This document shows positions 16,185 through 25,579 of a DNA stretch of 64,000 nt, one piece after another. How positions within the stretch are numbered: the stretch's first letter is position 1; each line of letters starts with the position of its first letter. Origin of the DNA: Metallibacterium scheffleri (lineage in GTDB: Bacteria; Pseudomonadota; Gammaproteobacteria; Xanthomonadales; Rhodanobacteraceae); assembly GCF_002077135.1 (NCBI RefSeq), contig NZ_LDOS01000002.1, positions 1,947,865-2,011,864 of the forward strand. Direction: 5' to 3'. The notes beneath the pieces are model-generated. The model did not search any database and was not told where the DNA came from. It saw nothing but the letters and a program-made list of their open reading frames with translations. A program made the translations under genes and the position numbers.

Positions 16185-17612
16185 ATGGGCTGGCTGGAAA
16201 ACCCCGAATTTCTGTCGCGCATCCAGTTCGGCTTCAACGCCATGTTCCACATCCTGTGGCCGCCGCTGACCATCGGCCTGGCGCTGGTGCTGTTCGGCCT
16301 GGAGGCGGCGTGGGTGAAAACGCGCCAGCCGTTCTACTACCACCAGGTGAAGTTCTGGACCCAATTGTTCCTGATCAACTTCGGCGTGGGCGTGATCAGC
16401 GGCGTGCCGATGGAGTTCGCGTTCGGCACCAACTGGGCGCCATTCTCGACGGCATCCGGCGATTTCATGGGCAACATCCTCGGCTTTGAAACCGCCATGG
16501 CGTTCATGCTGGAGGCCGGTTTCTTGGGCGTGATGCTGTTTGGCTGGGAACGCGTGGGGCCGAAGATGCACCTGTTCGCCACCGCCATGGTGGCCTTCGG
16601 CAGTTCGCTGTCGGCGTTCTGGATCATGGTCGCCAATTCGTGGATGCAGACGCCGGCCGGGGTCAAACTGGTCGACGGCAAGTTCGTGATCACCAACTGG
16701 CTGCACGCGGTGTTCAATCCGGACCTGCCGTACGGCTTCGGCCACATGTTCGTGGCCTGCATCGAGCTGAGCCTGGTGGTGATGGCCGGGGTCAGCGCGT
16801 ATTACCTGCACCAGCGCCGCAACGCCGGGTTTTTCCAGCCGGCGTTCAAGTGGGCGGTGCTCGCGCTGGTGCTGGTGGCGCCGTTGCAGATCTTCATCGG
16901 TGACTCGGCCGGCGCCTTGCTGGCCAGAACGCAGCCGGCCAAGCTGGCCGCGATCGAGGCGCATTGGCACACCAACCAACCCGGCGTCGGCGCGCCGTGG
17001 GCACTGCTGGCGTGGCCCGATCAGGCACGGCAGAAAAACGACTGGGCGCTGACCATCCCCGATGGCCTGAGCATGATCGTCACCAAAACCATGACCGGCA
17101 AGGTGGTCGGCCTCACCCATTTCAAACCGGACGACCAGCCACCGGTGTGGATTCCGTTCTACGCCTTCCGCGTGATGGTGGCGGCGGGCGTATTCGTGGC
17201 GCTGCTGGCGCTGTGGACGGTGTGGCTGCTGTGGCGCCAACGCAAGCGCATGAGTCCCGCGCGCATCGGCGAAAACAAGTGGCTGCTGCGCGGCTGGATG
17301 CTGGGCATCCCGGCGATCTATGCGGCGCTGGAGGCCGGTTGGATGACGCGCGAGGTCGGGCGCCAGCCATGGATCGTGTACGGCATGATGAAAACCAGCG
17401 CCGGTGCCAGCAAGCTGCCGGCGGACGTGGTGCTGTGGTCGCTGCTGCTGTTCATGCTGTTCTACGGGGTGATCGGCTTCGCGGCGCTCAAGTTCATGGC
17501 GCGCGTGCTGCGCCGGGGTCCGGGCTTCGAAATACCGCCGGCGATTGCCACGCGGCACGAACGCGCGGCACCGGCACCGGCCAAACCGGCGATCACGCAG
17601 GGAGGCCACTGA
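16185..17612 (+). CDS. cydA: Cytochrome bd-type ubiquinol oxidase subunit I
   Basis: 475 residues, nine or so membrane helices. It holds the quinol site and haems b558, b595 and d. The N-terminus MGWLENPEFLSRIQFGFNAM has the conserved haem-ligand His just after it (FHILW), and GRQPWIVYGM is the conserved late motif. It is shorter than E. coli CydA (522), which fits the short Q-loop, cyanide-insensitive (CioA-like) branch. The ATG at 16185 follows AGGAGA at good spacing; an open frame extends to 16065 but has no family similarity. cydB begins 3 bp downstream. Confidence 0.95.
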   Translation: MGWLENPEFLSRIQFGFNAMFHILWPPLTIGLALVLFGLEAAWVKTRQPFYYHQVKFWTQLFLINFGVGVISGVPMEFAFGTNWAPFSTASGDFMGNILGFETAMAFMLEAGFLGVMLFGWERVGPKMHLFATAMVAFGSSLSAFWIMVANSWMQTPAGVKLVDGKFVITNWLHAVFNPDLPYGFGHMFVACIELSLVVMAGVSAYYLHQRRNAGFFQPAFKWAVLALVLVAPLQIFIGDSAGALLARTQPAKLAAIEAHWHTNQPGVGAPWALLAWPDQARQKNDWALTIPDGLSMIVTKTMTGKVVGLTHFKPDDQPPVWIPFYAFRVMVAAGVFVALLALWTVWLLWRQRKRMSPARIGENKWLLRGWMLGIPAIYAALEAGWMTREVGRQPWIVYGMMKTSAGASKLPADVVLWSLLLFMLFYGVIGFAALKFMARVLRRGPGFEIPPAIATRHERAAPAPAKPAITQGGH

Positions 17613-17614
17613 TC

Positions 17615-18640
17615 ATGGACTTCACCGATCCACAGTATCTGCACCATGTCCTGGCCAGCATCTGGTTTCTGATCATCGGCCTGTTCCTGGTGTTTTACGT
17701 GGTGCTCGATGGCTTTGATCTGGGCGTGGGCGTGCTGTCGCTGTTCGTCGATGAGCGCCGGCGCGCGGTGATGATGGCCAGCCTCGGCAGCATCTGGGAT
17801 GCCAACGAGACCTGGCTGGTGGTGATCGGCGGCACGCTGTTCGGCGCGTTTCCGCTGGCCTATGGGCTGATCCTGCACGGTTTGTACATCCCGGTGATCC
17901 TGATGCTGCTGGGCTTCATGCTGCGCGGGGTGTCGTTCGAGTTTCATGCGCTGTCGCGGCGCAAGGCGTTCTGGGGCGCGATGTTCGGCGCCGGCAGCCT
18001 GCTCGCCGCGGTCGCGCAGGGCTTCGCGCTGGGTGGCTTGCTCAACGGCATCAGGGTCGCCAACGACCTGTTCGCCGGCAGCATCTGGGACTGGCTGTCG
18101 CCATTCAGCATCATCGTGGTGCTGGGCGTGGTGGCCGGCTACAGCATGCTCGGCTCGGCGTATCTGATCATCAAGACCCAGGACGACATCCAGCGCGGCT
18201 GCTACCGGCGCGGGCAACTGCTGGCGGGGCTGATGCTGGCGGTCGGCGCGGTGGTCACGGTATGGACGCCGCTGCAGTTTCCGGCGATCGCCGCGCGCTG
18301 GTTCAGCACGCCGGGGCTGTATTTCTTCGCGCCGCTGCCGCTGCTGGCGCTGGCGAGTTTCGGCATGCTGCTGCGCGCGCTCAGGCGCCAGTTCGAGGTG
18401 GCGCCGTTCGTGTGGACCACGCTGATCTTCGTGTTTTCGTTCGCCGGGCTGGCGGCGACGTGGTTCCCGTACATCGTGCCCGGTTACGTGACCATCGATC
18501 AGGCCGCCTCGGACAGCAGCACGCTGGTGTTCATGCTCATCGGCATCGGCATGCTGATCCCGGTGATGATCGCTTACAACGTGTACCAGTACGTGGTGTT
18601 CCGCGGCAAGGTCGACCCCGACGCGCTGCACGGCTACTGA
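17615..18640 (+). CDS. cydB: Cytochrome bd-type ubiquinol oxidase subunit II
   Basis: 341 residues with about eight membrane helices. It starts MDFTDPQYLHHVLASIWF after a GGGAGG ribosome-binding site. The conserved GFDLGVGVLSLF and WDANETWLVVIGG are typical of CydB/CioB. With CydA it reduces oxygen to water using ubiquinol at high oxygen affinity. No cydX-like small ORF and no cydDC assembly genes are found next to it. Confidence 0.95.
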   Translation: MDFTDPQYLHHVLASIWFLIIGLFLVFYVVLDGFDLGVGVLSLFVDERRRAVMMASLGSIWDANETWLVVIGGTLFGAFPLAYGLILHGLYIPVILMLLGFMLRGVSFEFHALSRRKAFWGAMFGAGSLLAAVAQGFALGGLLNGIRVANDLFAGSIWDWLSPFSIIVVLGVVAGYSMLGSAYLIIKTQDDIQRGCYRRGQLLAGLMLAVGAVVTVWTPLQFPAIAARWFSTPGLYFFAPLPLLALASFGMLLRALRRQFEVAPFVWTTLIFVFSFAGLAATWFPYIVPGYVTIDQAASDSSTLVFMLIGIGMLIPVMIAYNVYQYVVFRGKVDPDALHGY

Positions 18641-18685
18641 CTGCCCTGCGGCGCACACCACAGGCCGTGGCGCGCGCCGGCGTCG

Positions 18686-19489
18686 CTAGGCCTGCAGCAG
18701 CGCCGGTGGCGCCAGCGGCTTGATGGTGTCGACCAGCGCCTTGCTCAGCGCCAGATTGCCGGCGACCACGTTGCCGCTGGCGGGCAGGCCCTCGCGCCCG
18801 GCGAAATCGCTGTAGCGGCCACCGGCTTCGTGCACCAGAAGGCAGCCAGCGGCCAGGTCCCAGGGCTTCAGCCCGATCTCGAAATAGCCGTCAAAACGCC
18901 CGCAGGCGACGTAGGCCAGGTCCAGCGCGGCCGAGCCGCTGCGGCGCAAATCCTCGGCCTCGGTGAGCATGGCGCGCAGCATCTGCAACTGCACATCGAG
19001 GTGCGCGCGCTGGCGCCATGGGAACCCCGTGGCCAGCATCGCGCCGGGCAGGCCTTCGCGCTTGCCGACGCGGATGCGGCGATCGTTGACGAACGCGCCA
19101 TCGCCCTTGCCGGCGATGAACAGGTCGTTGCGCATGGGATCGAAGATCACCCCGATCACCGGTTCGCCGCGCTCGAGCATGGCGATCGACACGCAGCAAT
19201 GCGGAATGCCGCGCAGATAATTGTGCGTGCCGTCCAGAGGATCGATCACCCAGGTCTGGCGGCCCTTGGCGACCTCGCCGGATTCCTCGGCGAGGATGCC
19301 GTGATCGGGATAGGCGCGGCGGATCTCGCGTATGATTTCGGCCTCGGCGAGGCGATCGACTTCGCTGGCGAAATCCATGCGCTGCTTCTCGACGATGGCC
19401 AGGCCCTCGACGCGGTTCTGGTAGCGCAGGATGACGTTGCCGGCGGCGCGCGCGGCGCGCACCGCAATCGTGATGGCGGGTCTGGGCAT
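18686..19489 (-). CDS. suhB: Inositol-1-monophosphatase family protein SuhB
   Basis: 267 residues. The metal-binding motifs of the inositol monophosphatase family are present: AEESGE, WVIDPLDGTHNYLRGIP and KPWDLAAGCLLVHEAGG. SuhB hydrolyses inositol phosphates and, in E. coli, also joins the rRNA antitermination complex. It ends convergently to cydB and is divergent from trmJ, the same suhB/trmJ neighbourhood seen in many gammaproteobacteria. Confidence 0.95.
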   Translation of the reverse strand: MPRPAITIAVRAARAAGNVILRYQNRVEGLAIVEKQRMDFASEVDRLAEAEIIREIRRAYPDHGILAEESGEVAKGRQTWVIDPLDGTHNYLRGIPHCCVSIAMLERGEPVIGVIFDPMRNDLFIAGKGDGAFVNDRRIRVGKREGLPGAMLATGFPWRQRAHLDVQLQMLRAMLTEAEDLRRSGSAALDLAYVACGRFDGYFEIGLKPWDLAAGCLLVHEAGGRYSDFAGREGLPASGNVVAGNLALSKALVDTIKPLAPPALLQA

Positions 19490-19594
19490 GATCGGATCGC
19501 AGTGGAAAAAGAACGGGGCCACGCCAAGCGTGGCGCACGCATTATGCCAGTTGCCGCGCCGGTCGCCGTATTGCGCTGGCGCTCGGGCGGCCGC

Positions 19595-20362
19595 ATGAAC
19601 GCGGCCATGGCGCGCATCGACTGCGTGCTGGTGCGCCCGCAGCATCCCGGAAACATCGGCGCGGCGGCGCGCGCGCTGCGCACCATGGGCCTGTCGCGCC
19701 TGCTGCTGGTGGCGCCGCGGCGCTTTCCCGATGCCGAGGCGAGCGCGCTGGCCGCGGGCGCCGATGCGCTACTCGATGCCGCGCCGGTGCATGCCACGCT
19801 GGACGCCGCGCTGGCCGGCTGCACGCTGGCGCTGGGCCTGAGCGCGCGCCGCCGTGGGGTGAGCCTGGACGAGCTCGACCCGCGCGCCGGCGCCACGCGC
19901 GCCTTCGCCCACGCTGCCGCCGGCGGGCGCGTGGCGCTGCTGTTCGGCAACGAGCGCACCGGTCTGGAGAACGACGAACTGGCGCGCTGCCACGCCATGG
20001 TGCGCATCCCCAGCGTGGACGACTTCAGCTCGCTGAATCTGGCGCAAGCGGTGCAATTGATGGCTTACGAGCTGCGCCTGTGCGCGCTGGCTGCCGCGCC
20101 GGACGCGGTGGCGACGGATGCGGCGCCCGAGCCACCGGCCGGGCTGCACGAAGTCGAGACGTTTTTCGCACACCTGTGGCGGACGCTCGATGCGATCGAC
20201 TTCCACAAGGGCCGCGCGCCGCATACGGTCGAACGGCGCCTGCGCCGATTATTCCTGCGCGCGCAACCCAGCCTGCGCGAGCTGCGCATCCTGCATGGCG
20301 TGCTGGCCGATGCCGAGCGCATGGCGCAACTGGCGCAGCCACGCAGCGCACAGGGCGAGTGA
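19595..20362 (+). CDS. trmJ: tRNA (cytidine/uridine-2'-O-)-methyltransferase TrmJ
   Basis: 255 residues, SPOUT-class SAM-dependent enzyme modifying position 32 of tRNAs. LVRPQHPGNIGAAARALRTM is the conserved first motif, FGNERTGLENDEL the second, and IPSVDDFSSLNLAQAVQLM the knot-forming third. A C-terminal extension (about residues 170-255) is typical of TrmJ dimers. Two starts are possible, ATG 19595 or ATG 19607 (MARIDCV); neither has a strong ribosome-binding site. Confidence 0.93.
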   Translation: MNAAMARIDCVLVRPQHPGNIGAAARALRTMGLSRLLLVAPRRFPDAEASALAAGADALLDAAPVHATLDAALAGCTLALGLSARRRGVSLDELDPRAGATRAFAHAAAGGRVALLFGNERTGLENDELARCHAMVRIPSVDDFSSLNLAQAVQLMAYELRLCALAAAPDAVATDAAPEPPAGLHEVETFFAHLWRTLDAIDFHKGRAPHTVERRLRRLFLRAQPSLRELRILHGVLADAERMAQLAQPRSAQGE

Positions 20363-20369
20363 GGCACGC

Positions 20370-20681
20370 ATGGCACACCGCATCCTCGGCCTCGCCGCGC
20401 TGTTGTTCTGGCTGTGGATGCTGCTGCACCTGCGCAGCTGGTTTCCGGGCCTGTGGCTGGTGCACGGCATCGGCATCCTGCGCGTGGCGCGCGGCGCTGG
20501 CCTGGTCGTGCTGATGCCGGTGGCCGGCGCGGCCATGCTGATTGCACCGGAATGGTTCGCCGACCGCTGCAGTCCGTATTCGCACGAGTCCGGCGAGCCG
20601 TATCTGGATCACAGCTTCTGGTTGCTGCTGGGTTATCTCACCCTGGGCATGGCCTGGGCGCTGCTGCAGTTGTTCCGTTGA
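20370..20681 (+). CDS. Small three-helix membrane protein of unknown function
   Basis: 103 residues with hydrophobic segments at about 5-25 (LGLAALLFWLWMLLHL), 38-60 (GAGLVVLMPVAGAAMLI) and 85-101. It starts 7 bp after trmJ with GTGAGG upstream, so it is likely co-transcribed. No family recognised; the central EWFADRCSPYSHESGEPY is a polar loop. Confidence 0.6.
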   Translation: MAHRILGLAALLFWLWMLLHLRSWFPGLWLVHGIGILRVARGAGLVVLMPVAGAAMLIAPEWFADRCSPYSHESGEPYLDHSFWLLLGYLTLGMAWALLQLFR

Positions 20682-20705
20682 GCGCCACAGGCCACGCCAC
20701 AGCGC

Positions 20706-21311
20706 TCAAAAAAACATCATGCGCAGGTAGTGCACGAGCGCGCCGCTGGCGCTGGCGAACACGCCGATGCCGAGCAGTGACAGCAGCCAGGCGGCCAGCA
20801 ACAGCGCACCGTCGCGCTCCATCAGTGCGATGCCATACAGCAGCAACAGCACGCCGATCGGCCAGTTGGTGAACGGGATCGGCAACGCCAGCAACACGCC
20901 GACGACCACCAGCAGCAACCCGCTGAACAAGCCCGCGCGGCGATGGGTGAGGATTTCCAGGCGCGGGCTCGCGAGCTTTTCCAGGCGCGTCAGCAACGGC
21001 TTGCTGAAGCCGAGCACCTTGCCCGCGCTGCTGCGCGCGAAGCGGTAATCGGCCACCCTGCGCGGCAGCCACGGACGCGATAGTCCGAGCAGCATCTGCA
21101 GGCCGACCAGCGCGGTCAGCACGCCCATCGGCGCGCCAATGCCGATCGGCACCGGCACGAAGTTGGGCAATGCCAGCACCAGCAGCAGAAATCCGAATGC
21201 GCGTTCGTGCAGCGGCTCAACCAGATCGCCGAGGCGGATCTGCTCGCCCGGCTGCGCGTCCAGCGCGGCTTGCAGCACCGCGCTGGTGCGCGGTGCATGC
21301 GCGCGGCTCAT
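20706..21311 (-). CDS. ExoD-family membrane protein
   Basis: 201 residues with four to five membrane segments. The N-terminal cytoplasmic part has IRLGDLVEPLHERAFGFLLL followed by ALPNFVPVPIGIGAPMGVL, the conserved signature of exopolysaccharide synthesis protein ExoD, first described in rhizobia. The biochemical role is undefined. It overlaps the upstream CorC-like gene by 4 bp (ATGA at 21308-21311) and is translationally coupled to it. Confidence 0.8.
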   Translation of the reverse strand: MSRAHAPRTSAVLQAALDAQPGEQIRLGDLVEPLHERAFGFLLLVLALPNFVPVPIGIGAPMGVLTALVGLQMLLGLSRPWLPRRVADYRFARSSAGKVLGFSKPLLTRLEKLASPRLEILTHRRAGLFSGLLLVVVGVLLALPIPFTNWPIGVLLLLYGIALMERDGALLLAAWLLSLLGIGVFASASGALVHYLRMMFF

Positions 21312-22627
21312 GCGGGCCGTCCCGGCGTGCCCAGGCTGAGCAGCACGCGATCGATGCGCGTGCCATCCAGATCGAGGATCTCGAAGCGCACACCCTGCCA
21401 CTCGATGATCTCACCGACGCTGGGGATGCGCCCGGCACGCGCCATCAGCAAACCCGCCACGGTGTGGTAATCCAGATCCGGTTCCTCGGGCAACTGCACG
21501 TTGCCCAGCAGCTCGCGCAGATCCTCGATCGATAGCGCGCCATCGACCAGGTAACTGCCGTCGGCGCGGCGCACGATCGGTGCATCGGCGGCGCCGGCAT
21601 CGACGACCGGCGCGGGGCGCCCGACCACGGCTTCGAGCAGGTTGTGAAAGGTCACCAGGCCTTCGATGTCGCCGTATTCGTCCACCACCAGCGCCAGCTG
21701 CGTCTCGGCGTCGCGGAACTCCTCGAGCAGATCCAGCGCGCGCGCGCTGCCCGGCACGTACAGCGGCTTGGCCAGGGTGCGGAACAGGTCCAGGCGCATG
21801 TCGCCGCGGGTCAACGGCTCGAGCAGCCTTTTCACCTCCAGCACGCCGAGGATGTCGCTTTCGCTGCCGCGATAAACGGGATACCGCGAGTACGGCGTCT
21901 CGCGCAGCACGGCGAGGTTTTCGTCCAGCGTCGCCGCGGCATCCAGCCAGGCGATGCGCGGCCGCGGCGTCATCACGCTGCCCACGGTGCGATCGCCCAG
22001 GCGCAGCACGCGGCTGACCATGGCGCGCTCGTCCTCGTCGAGCACGCCTTGCTCGGCGCTTTCCGCCACCAGCAGGCGGATTTCCTCTTCGGTGATGCGC
22101 TCGGGCGCGTTGTCGCGGCCCATGCGCAACAGGCGCAGCAGGCCGTTGCTGGAGGCGTTCAACACCAGCACGAACGGCGCGGCCAGACGCGCCAGCGCCA
22201 GCATCGGCGCACCCACGATCATGGCCAGTTTCTCCGGCGCCACCAGCGCCAGGCGCTTGGGCACCAGCTCGCCGATGACGATGTTGAGATAGGTAATCAG
22301 CGCGATGCCCAGCGCATAACCCAGCGGGCGCGCGTACGGCAGCAACACAACCCAGCCCAGCCCCTGCAGCCACAACGCCAGACGCTCGCCGATGTTGGCG
22401 CCGGTGACCACGCCGGTGAGGATCGCGATCAGGGTGATGCCCACCTGCACGGTGGACAAAAAGCGCTCCGGCGCCTCGGCCAGGCGCAGCGCCAGCGCCG
22501 CGCGCCGGCTGTTGCGCGCCATCTGCTTCAGACGCGAACGGCGCGCGGTGACGATGGCCATTTCCGACAACGCGAAAAAGCCGTTGGCCAGCGCCAGCAG
22601 CAGGACCAGTCCCAGTTCACTCAGCAT
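21308..22627 (-). CDS. HlyC/CorC family (CNNM-CBS) membrane transporter
   Basis: 439 residues. The N-terminal CNNM/DUF21 domain has membrane segments (ELGLVLLLALANGFFALSEM at the start and the conserved GELVPKRLAL). Two CBS repeats follow (VMTPRPRIAWLDAAATLDEN and the region around SRYPVYRGSESDILGVLEVK), then a C-terminal CorC_HlyC domain (GSYLVDGALSIEDLRELLG). Family members transport or regulate magnesium and cobalt ions. It is the first gene of a pair with the ExoD-like gene. Confidence 0.9.
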   Translation of the reverse strand: MLSELGLVLLLALANGFFALSEMAIVTARRSRLKQMARNSRRAALALRLAEAPERFLSTVQVGITLIAILTGVVTGANIGERLALWLQGLGWVVLLPYARPLGYALGIALITYLNIVIGELVPKRLALVAPEKLAMIVGAPMLALARLAAPFVLVLNASSNGLLRLLRMGRDNAPERITEEEIRLLVAESAEQGVLDEDERAMVSRVLRLGDRTVGSVMTPRPRIAWLDAAATLDENLAVLRETPYSRYPVYRGSESDILGVLEVKRLLEPLTRGDMRLDLFRTLAKPLYVPGSARALDLLEEFRDAETQLALVVDEYGDIEGLVTFHNLLEAVVGRPAPVVDAGAADAPIVRRADGSYLVDGALSIEDLRELLGNVQLPEEPDLDYHTVAGLLMARAGRIPSVGEIIEWQGVRFEILDLDGTRIDRVLLSLGTPGRPA

Positions 22628-22808
22628 TGCGGGGGAGCGATGGCACGCATGCGGGCGAGTGTAGCAAGCGGCCATGACCGCACGGACCTGGCCGCGGTCC
22701 CGGGGCGCATCCGCCAGCGCGAACCACGACGCCAACGCCTCAGAGAAAACCTGCGCACGCCCGGCAACCGGCAGCATGCGGCCACCCGCCAAACGCGCAC
22801 TACCCCGC

Positions 22809-23213
22809 TCAGTAGGCGTCGCCTTCCACGCTCAGCGCCTGTTCGAGCTGGTCGCCGAGCACGCCCAACTCGCGGATCAGGCGTTCGAGTTCGGGCAGCG
22901 AGAGAATGTCATACGGACGGTTTTCGCACAGGTGCAGGTAGGGCGAGCCTTCCAGATCGCTGATCGCCAGAAATCCGGCGCGCTGCTCCCAGTTGAAACG
23001 CAGGCAGCGCTCGGCATCCATGCCCACCACCGGGCCGACCGGGGTGGAGACGCGCAGGTACTTGCGCCCGTTCTCGCCCTCCAGCTCGACCAGGTAGACG
23101 CCTTGATGACGCGCGCGGCGCAGGTCCAGGTCGAAACTGATCAGGTACGGATCATTGGTGCGCAGCGTGTAGTGGCCGCCGATGTGCGAGCGGACGGTCT
23201 CGAAGTTCAGCAT
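22809..23213 (-). CDS. Conserved hypothetical protein (134 aa)
   Basis: A soluble alpha/beta protein with no signal peptide or membrane segment. It starts MLNFETVRSHIGGHYTLRTN after GGAAGA at correct spacing. The middle alternates strands (YLVELEGENGRKYLRVSTPV) and the end is helical (SLPELERLIRELGVLGDQLE), a layout reminiscent of the YbjN/secretion-chaperone fold; that comparison is weak. It is divergent from the alkyltransferase-like gene across 46 bp. Confidence 0.7.
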   Translation of the reverse strand: MLNFETVRSHIGGHYTLRTNDPYLISFDLDLRRARHQGVYLVELEGENGRKYLRVSTPVGPVVGMDAERCLRFNWEQRAGFLAISDLEGSPYLHLCENRPYDILSLPELERLIRELGVLGDQLEQALSVEGDAY

Positions 23214-23259
23214 GGCCGATCTTCCGTTCGGATGATGACGGCATGGTAGCTTGATTGGC

Positions 23260-23607
23260 ATGAGCGCTGAATCCGGATCGCTGGCCGCACGCACGGCCAT
23301 CCGCGCCGCGATCCGCGCCGTGCCGGCCGGGCGTGTCAGCAGTTACGGCGCGATCGCGGCGCGTGCCGGCCTGCGCGGGCGCGCGCGCCTGGCGGGACGC
23401 GTGTTGCGCGAGGGCGCCACGCCCGCCCTGCCTTGGCATCGTGTGCTGCACAGCGATGGCCGCCTCGCCGCGCCACCCGGCACGGCGCTGGCGCGCGAAC
23501 AGATGCGGCGCCTGGCCGCAGAGGGCGTGCCGGTGCGCAAGGGTCGCGTGGCGCGCGAATATTTCATCGACGGCGGCGATCTGGATGCGCTGTTGTGGCG
23601 CGGCTGA
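23260..23607 (+). CDS. Alkyltransferase-like protein (ATL), MGMT family
   Basis: 115 residues. It matches the DNA-binding half of O6-methylguanine methyltransferases (IRAVPAGRVSSYGAIAARAG), but the active-site PCHRV is replaced by PWHRVLHSDGR. The reactive cysteine is therefore a tryptophan, as in E. coli YbaZ. ATLs bind O6-alkylguanine without repairing it and hand the lesion to nucleotide excision repair. The ATG at 23260 was preferred over a TTG at 23251. Confidence 0.9.
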   Translation: MSAESGSLAARTAIRAAIRAVPAGRVSSYGAIAARAGLRGRARLAGRVLREGATPALPWHRVLHSDGRLAAPPGTALAREQMRRLAAEGVPVRKGRVAREYFIDGGDLDALLWRG

Positions 23608-23613
23608 AGACCT

Positions 23614-24303
23614 TCAGCGCTTGCCGCGCCGGCTCAGCAGGACCGGCACCAGGGCCAGGATCGCCAGCGCGCACAGCGGCAGCAATATGTGCGGTTCCAG
23701 CATCATGTGCATGCCGATCGGTTCGCCGCGCGCGATGGCCTCGCTCAGGCCTGCGCCGACCGCGCTCTCGAAGGCTTCCATCACCAGACCGCCGGCGGCC
23801 GTGGCGGCCATGAACAGCCACAGCGGGCAGCGCAGCCAGGCCAGGCCCAGGGTCACGCCGCCGAACGGAAACACCGGCACCAGCCGCAGGAACAGCGTGT
23901 AACTGGCGGGATGGTGCAGAAATCCCGCGCGGATTTTCTCGGCCAGCCGCGGCGCCGGCCGCTCGCCCGCGCCCAGTGCGTAGCGCGCAGCCAGAAACAG
24001 CAACAGCGAGCCCAGCACCAGGCCCAGCGTGGACAGCACGGTCGCCTCGACCATGCCGAAAATCAGCCCGCCGGCGATGGCGATCAGCACCAGCCCGGGC
24101 ACGCCGCTGGCCACCGCCAACACCATGATGCCGAGATAGCTCATGCGCGCCAGCCACGGTGATGCCGCCGCCAGATGGTGCAGGTGCGCGTGCTCGGCGG
24201 CGAGGTGGCGCGGATCGAGATGGCGCAGCGCGCCCGAGAAAAACAGCACGGCGCCGGTCGCGATCAGCAGCAGCAGGGGCAGCAAGGCGCGCAGGCGCTT
24301 CAT
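23614..24303 (-). CDS. TVP38/TMEM64 (VTT-domain) family membrane protein
   Basis: 229 residues with about five membrane segments. The VTT core is visible as GVPGLVLIAIAGGLIFG and FLRLVPVFPFGGVTLGLAW, the family's reentrant-loop motif. The proteins are DedA-like and linked in other bacteria to lipid scrambling and membrane homeostasis. It converges on the ATL gene with 6 bp between stops. Confidence 0.85.
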   Translation of the reverse strand: MKRLRALLPLLLLIATGAVLFFSGALRHLDPRHLAAEHAHLHHLAAASPWLARMSYLGIMVLAVASGVPGLVLIAIAGGLIFGMVEATVLSTLGLVLGSLLLFLAARYALGAGERPAPRLAEKIRAGFLHHPASYTLFLRLVPVFPFGGVTLGLAWLRCPLWLFMAATAAGGLVMEAFESAVGAGLSEAIARGEPIGMHMMLEPHILLPLCALAILALVPVLLSRRGKR

Positions 24304-24409
24304 CAAGGGCTTCCGCGTAAAAGCCGCGAGCATAGCGGCAAGCGCGGCGGCGTGGCCGGGTTCCCACGCCCCGCTCGACGTGGTGCAGCGGCTGCCGCCA
24401 CGCATGCGA

Positions 24410-25579
24410 TCAGAACCCGCCGTTCACGCGCAAGCCGATCTCCAGTGCGTGCGTGGCCTGCGGCGCCAGCGCCGGATGCAGGATGTATTGCACATCCGGT
24501 TGCAGGGTGAGGTGCGCGTCGATGCGCTTGCGCCAGGTCAGCTCGTAAGCGGTTTCGGCGCGCGCGTCACCGGGGTGGCGCAGGCGAAACGCCGAACTGA
24601 GCAGGGCGCGCGCCACGCCCACGCTCACGCGTCCGTGACGGCGCGTGCTCAGGCGCAGGCCGGCGCCGAGATAACGGCCGACCGCACTCTGGTAGGGCTG
24701 GGTCTGGCCCCATTGCACGAAGCCACCCAGGCGCCGCGTGCGACCGGCGCCGAGCAGGGCGATATCCGCCAGCGCATACACGCCGCGGTGCGCCTGCCGC
24801 GCCGCGCCGACGCGATGCAGCGCCCATGCACCCAACGCCAGCTTGTAGCGACCGTGTCGATCGAAGCCCAGTTCCAAGGCCTGCAGGCTGCCGTCGCCGC
24901 GGCGCGGCAGATTCCAGCCCTGCGGGATGCCCGGGTCGCGCGGCACGCCGCTCCACAGCCCGACCATCACGTAGAACGCATGCGGGTGCCAGCGCGCGCT
25001 GATGCCGGGCGCGGTCTGCGGCCAGATCGGCGTGCCCGCCTGCGAACTCGTGGGCATTTGTCCGAAAGATGAATTCAGCAGGTCGCCGCCGTCCGGCACC
25101 AGGCCGAACAGTTCGTCGTAACCCTGCCAGCCCAGCCGCAGTGACCAATGCTCGCGCACGTCGCCCACTTGCCAGAACGCGCGGTACAGGCGCCATGCAT
25201 GGCGCGCGGCCAGGTTGTCCAGGGTTTGCACGTCGCCGGCATCACGCGAGGGATTGCTGCCGAGGATGCGGATCAGATCGACATGCCAGTAGCTATCCAT
25301 GCCATCCTGCAGCTTGCCGTGCTTGGTCAGGCGCAGGTCGATCAGCGCCGGCGCCTTCCAGCCGCGCGCGCGGCCGCCGCTGGCGGCATCCATGGCATCG
25401 AATGCCCACAACAGGCGCACGCGCCACGGCCGTGCCGGCACGCTGGCAACGAAGGGAATCGGCGCGCGCGGATTGCTGCTGAGCGCGGCGGCAGCGTGCG
25501 TCAGCGGCGCCAGCAGCAGCGCGCACAGAACCGCGAGGTTGCGCCAACCCTGCTGGCTGCTGGCCGCGCACTTGCGCAT
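24410..25579 (-). CDS. Carbohydrate-selective porin, OprB family
   Basis: 389 residues, outer-membrane beta-barrel. The start at ATG 25577-25579 follows GGAGA and opens a signal peptide (MRKCAASSQQGWRNLAVLCA... up to an Ala-rich cleavage site). The conserved OprB features are seen: DLIRILGSNPSRDAGDVQTL, HSLRLGWQGY-type strands, NSSFGQMPTSSQAG, and the final ...ALEIGLRVNGGF with an aromatic last residue. It would permit diffusion of sugars. The frame remains open upstream, but that part is repeat sequence. Confidence 0.8.
   Translation of the reverse strand: MRKCAASSQQGWRNLAVLCALLLAPLTHAAAALSSNPRAPIPFVASVPARPWRVRLLWAFDAMDAASGGRARGWKAPALIDLRLTKHGKLQDGMDSYWHVDLIRILGSNPSRDAGDVQTLDNLAARHAWRLYRAFWQVGDVREHWSLRLGWQGYDELFGLVPDGGDLLNSSFGQMPTSSQAGTPIWPQTAPGISARWHPHAFYVMVGLWSGVPRDPGIPQGWNLPRRGDGSLQALELGFDRHGRYKLALGAWALHRVGAARQAHRGVYALADIALLGAGRTRRLGGFVQWGQTQPYQSAVGRYLGAGLRLSTRRHGRVSVGVARALLSSAFRLRHPGDARAETAYELTWRKRIDAHLTLQPDVQYILHPALAPQATHALEIGLRVNGGF

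Noticed and set aside
15348-17609. A 753-codon open frame on the minus strand across birA and cydA
   Set aside because: It is antisense to cydA and out of frame with birA. Its predicted protein is Arg/His-rich with no domain, as expected from high-GC third-position bias.
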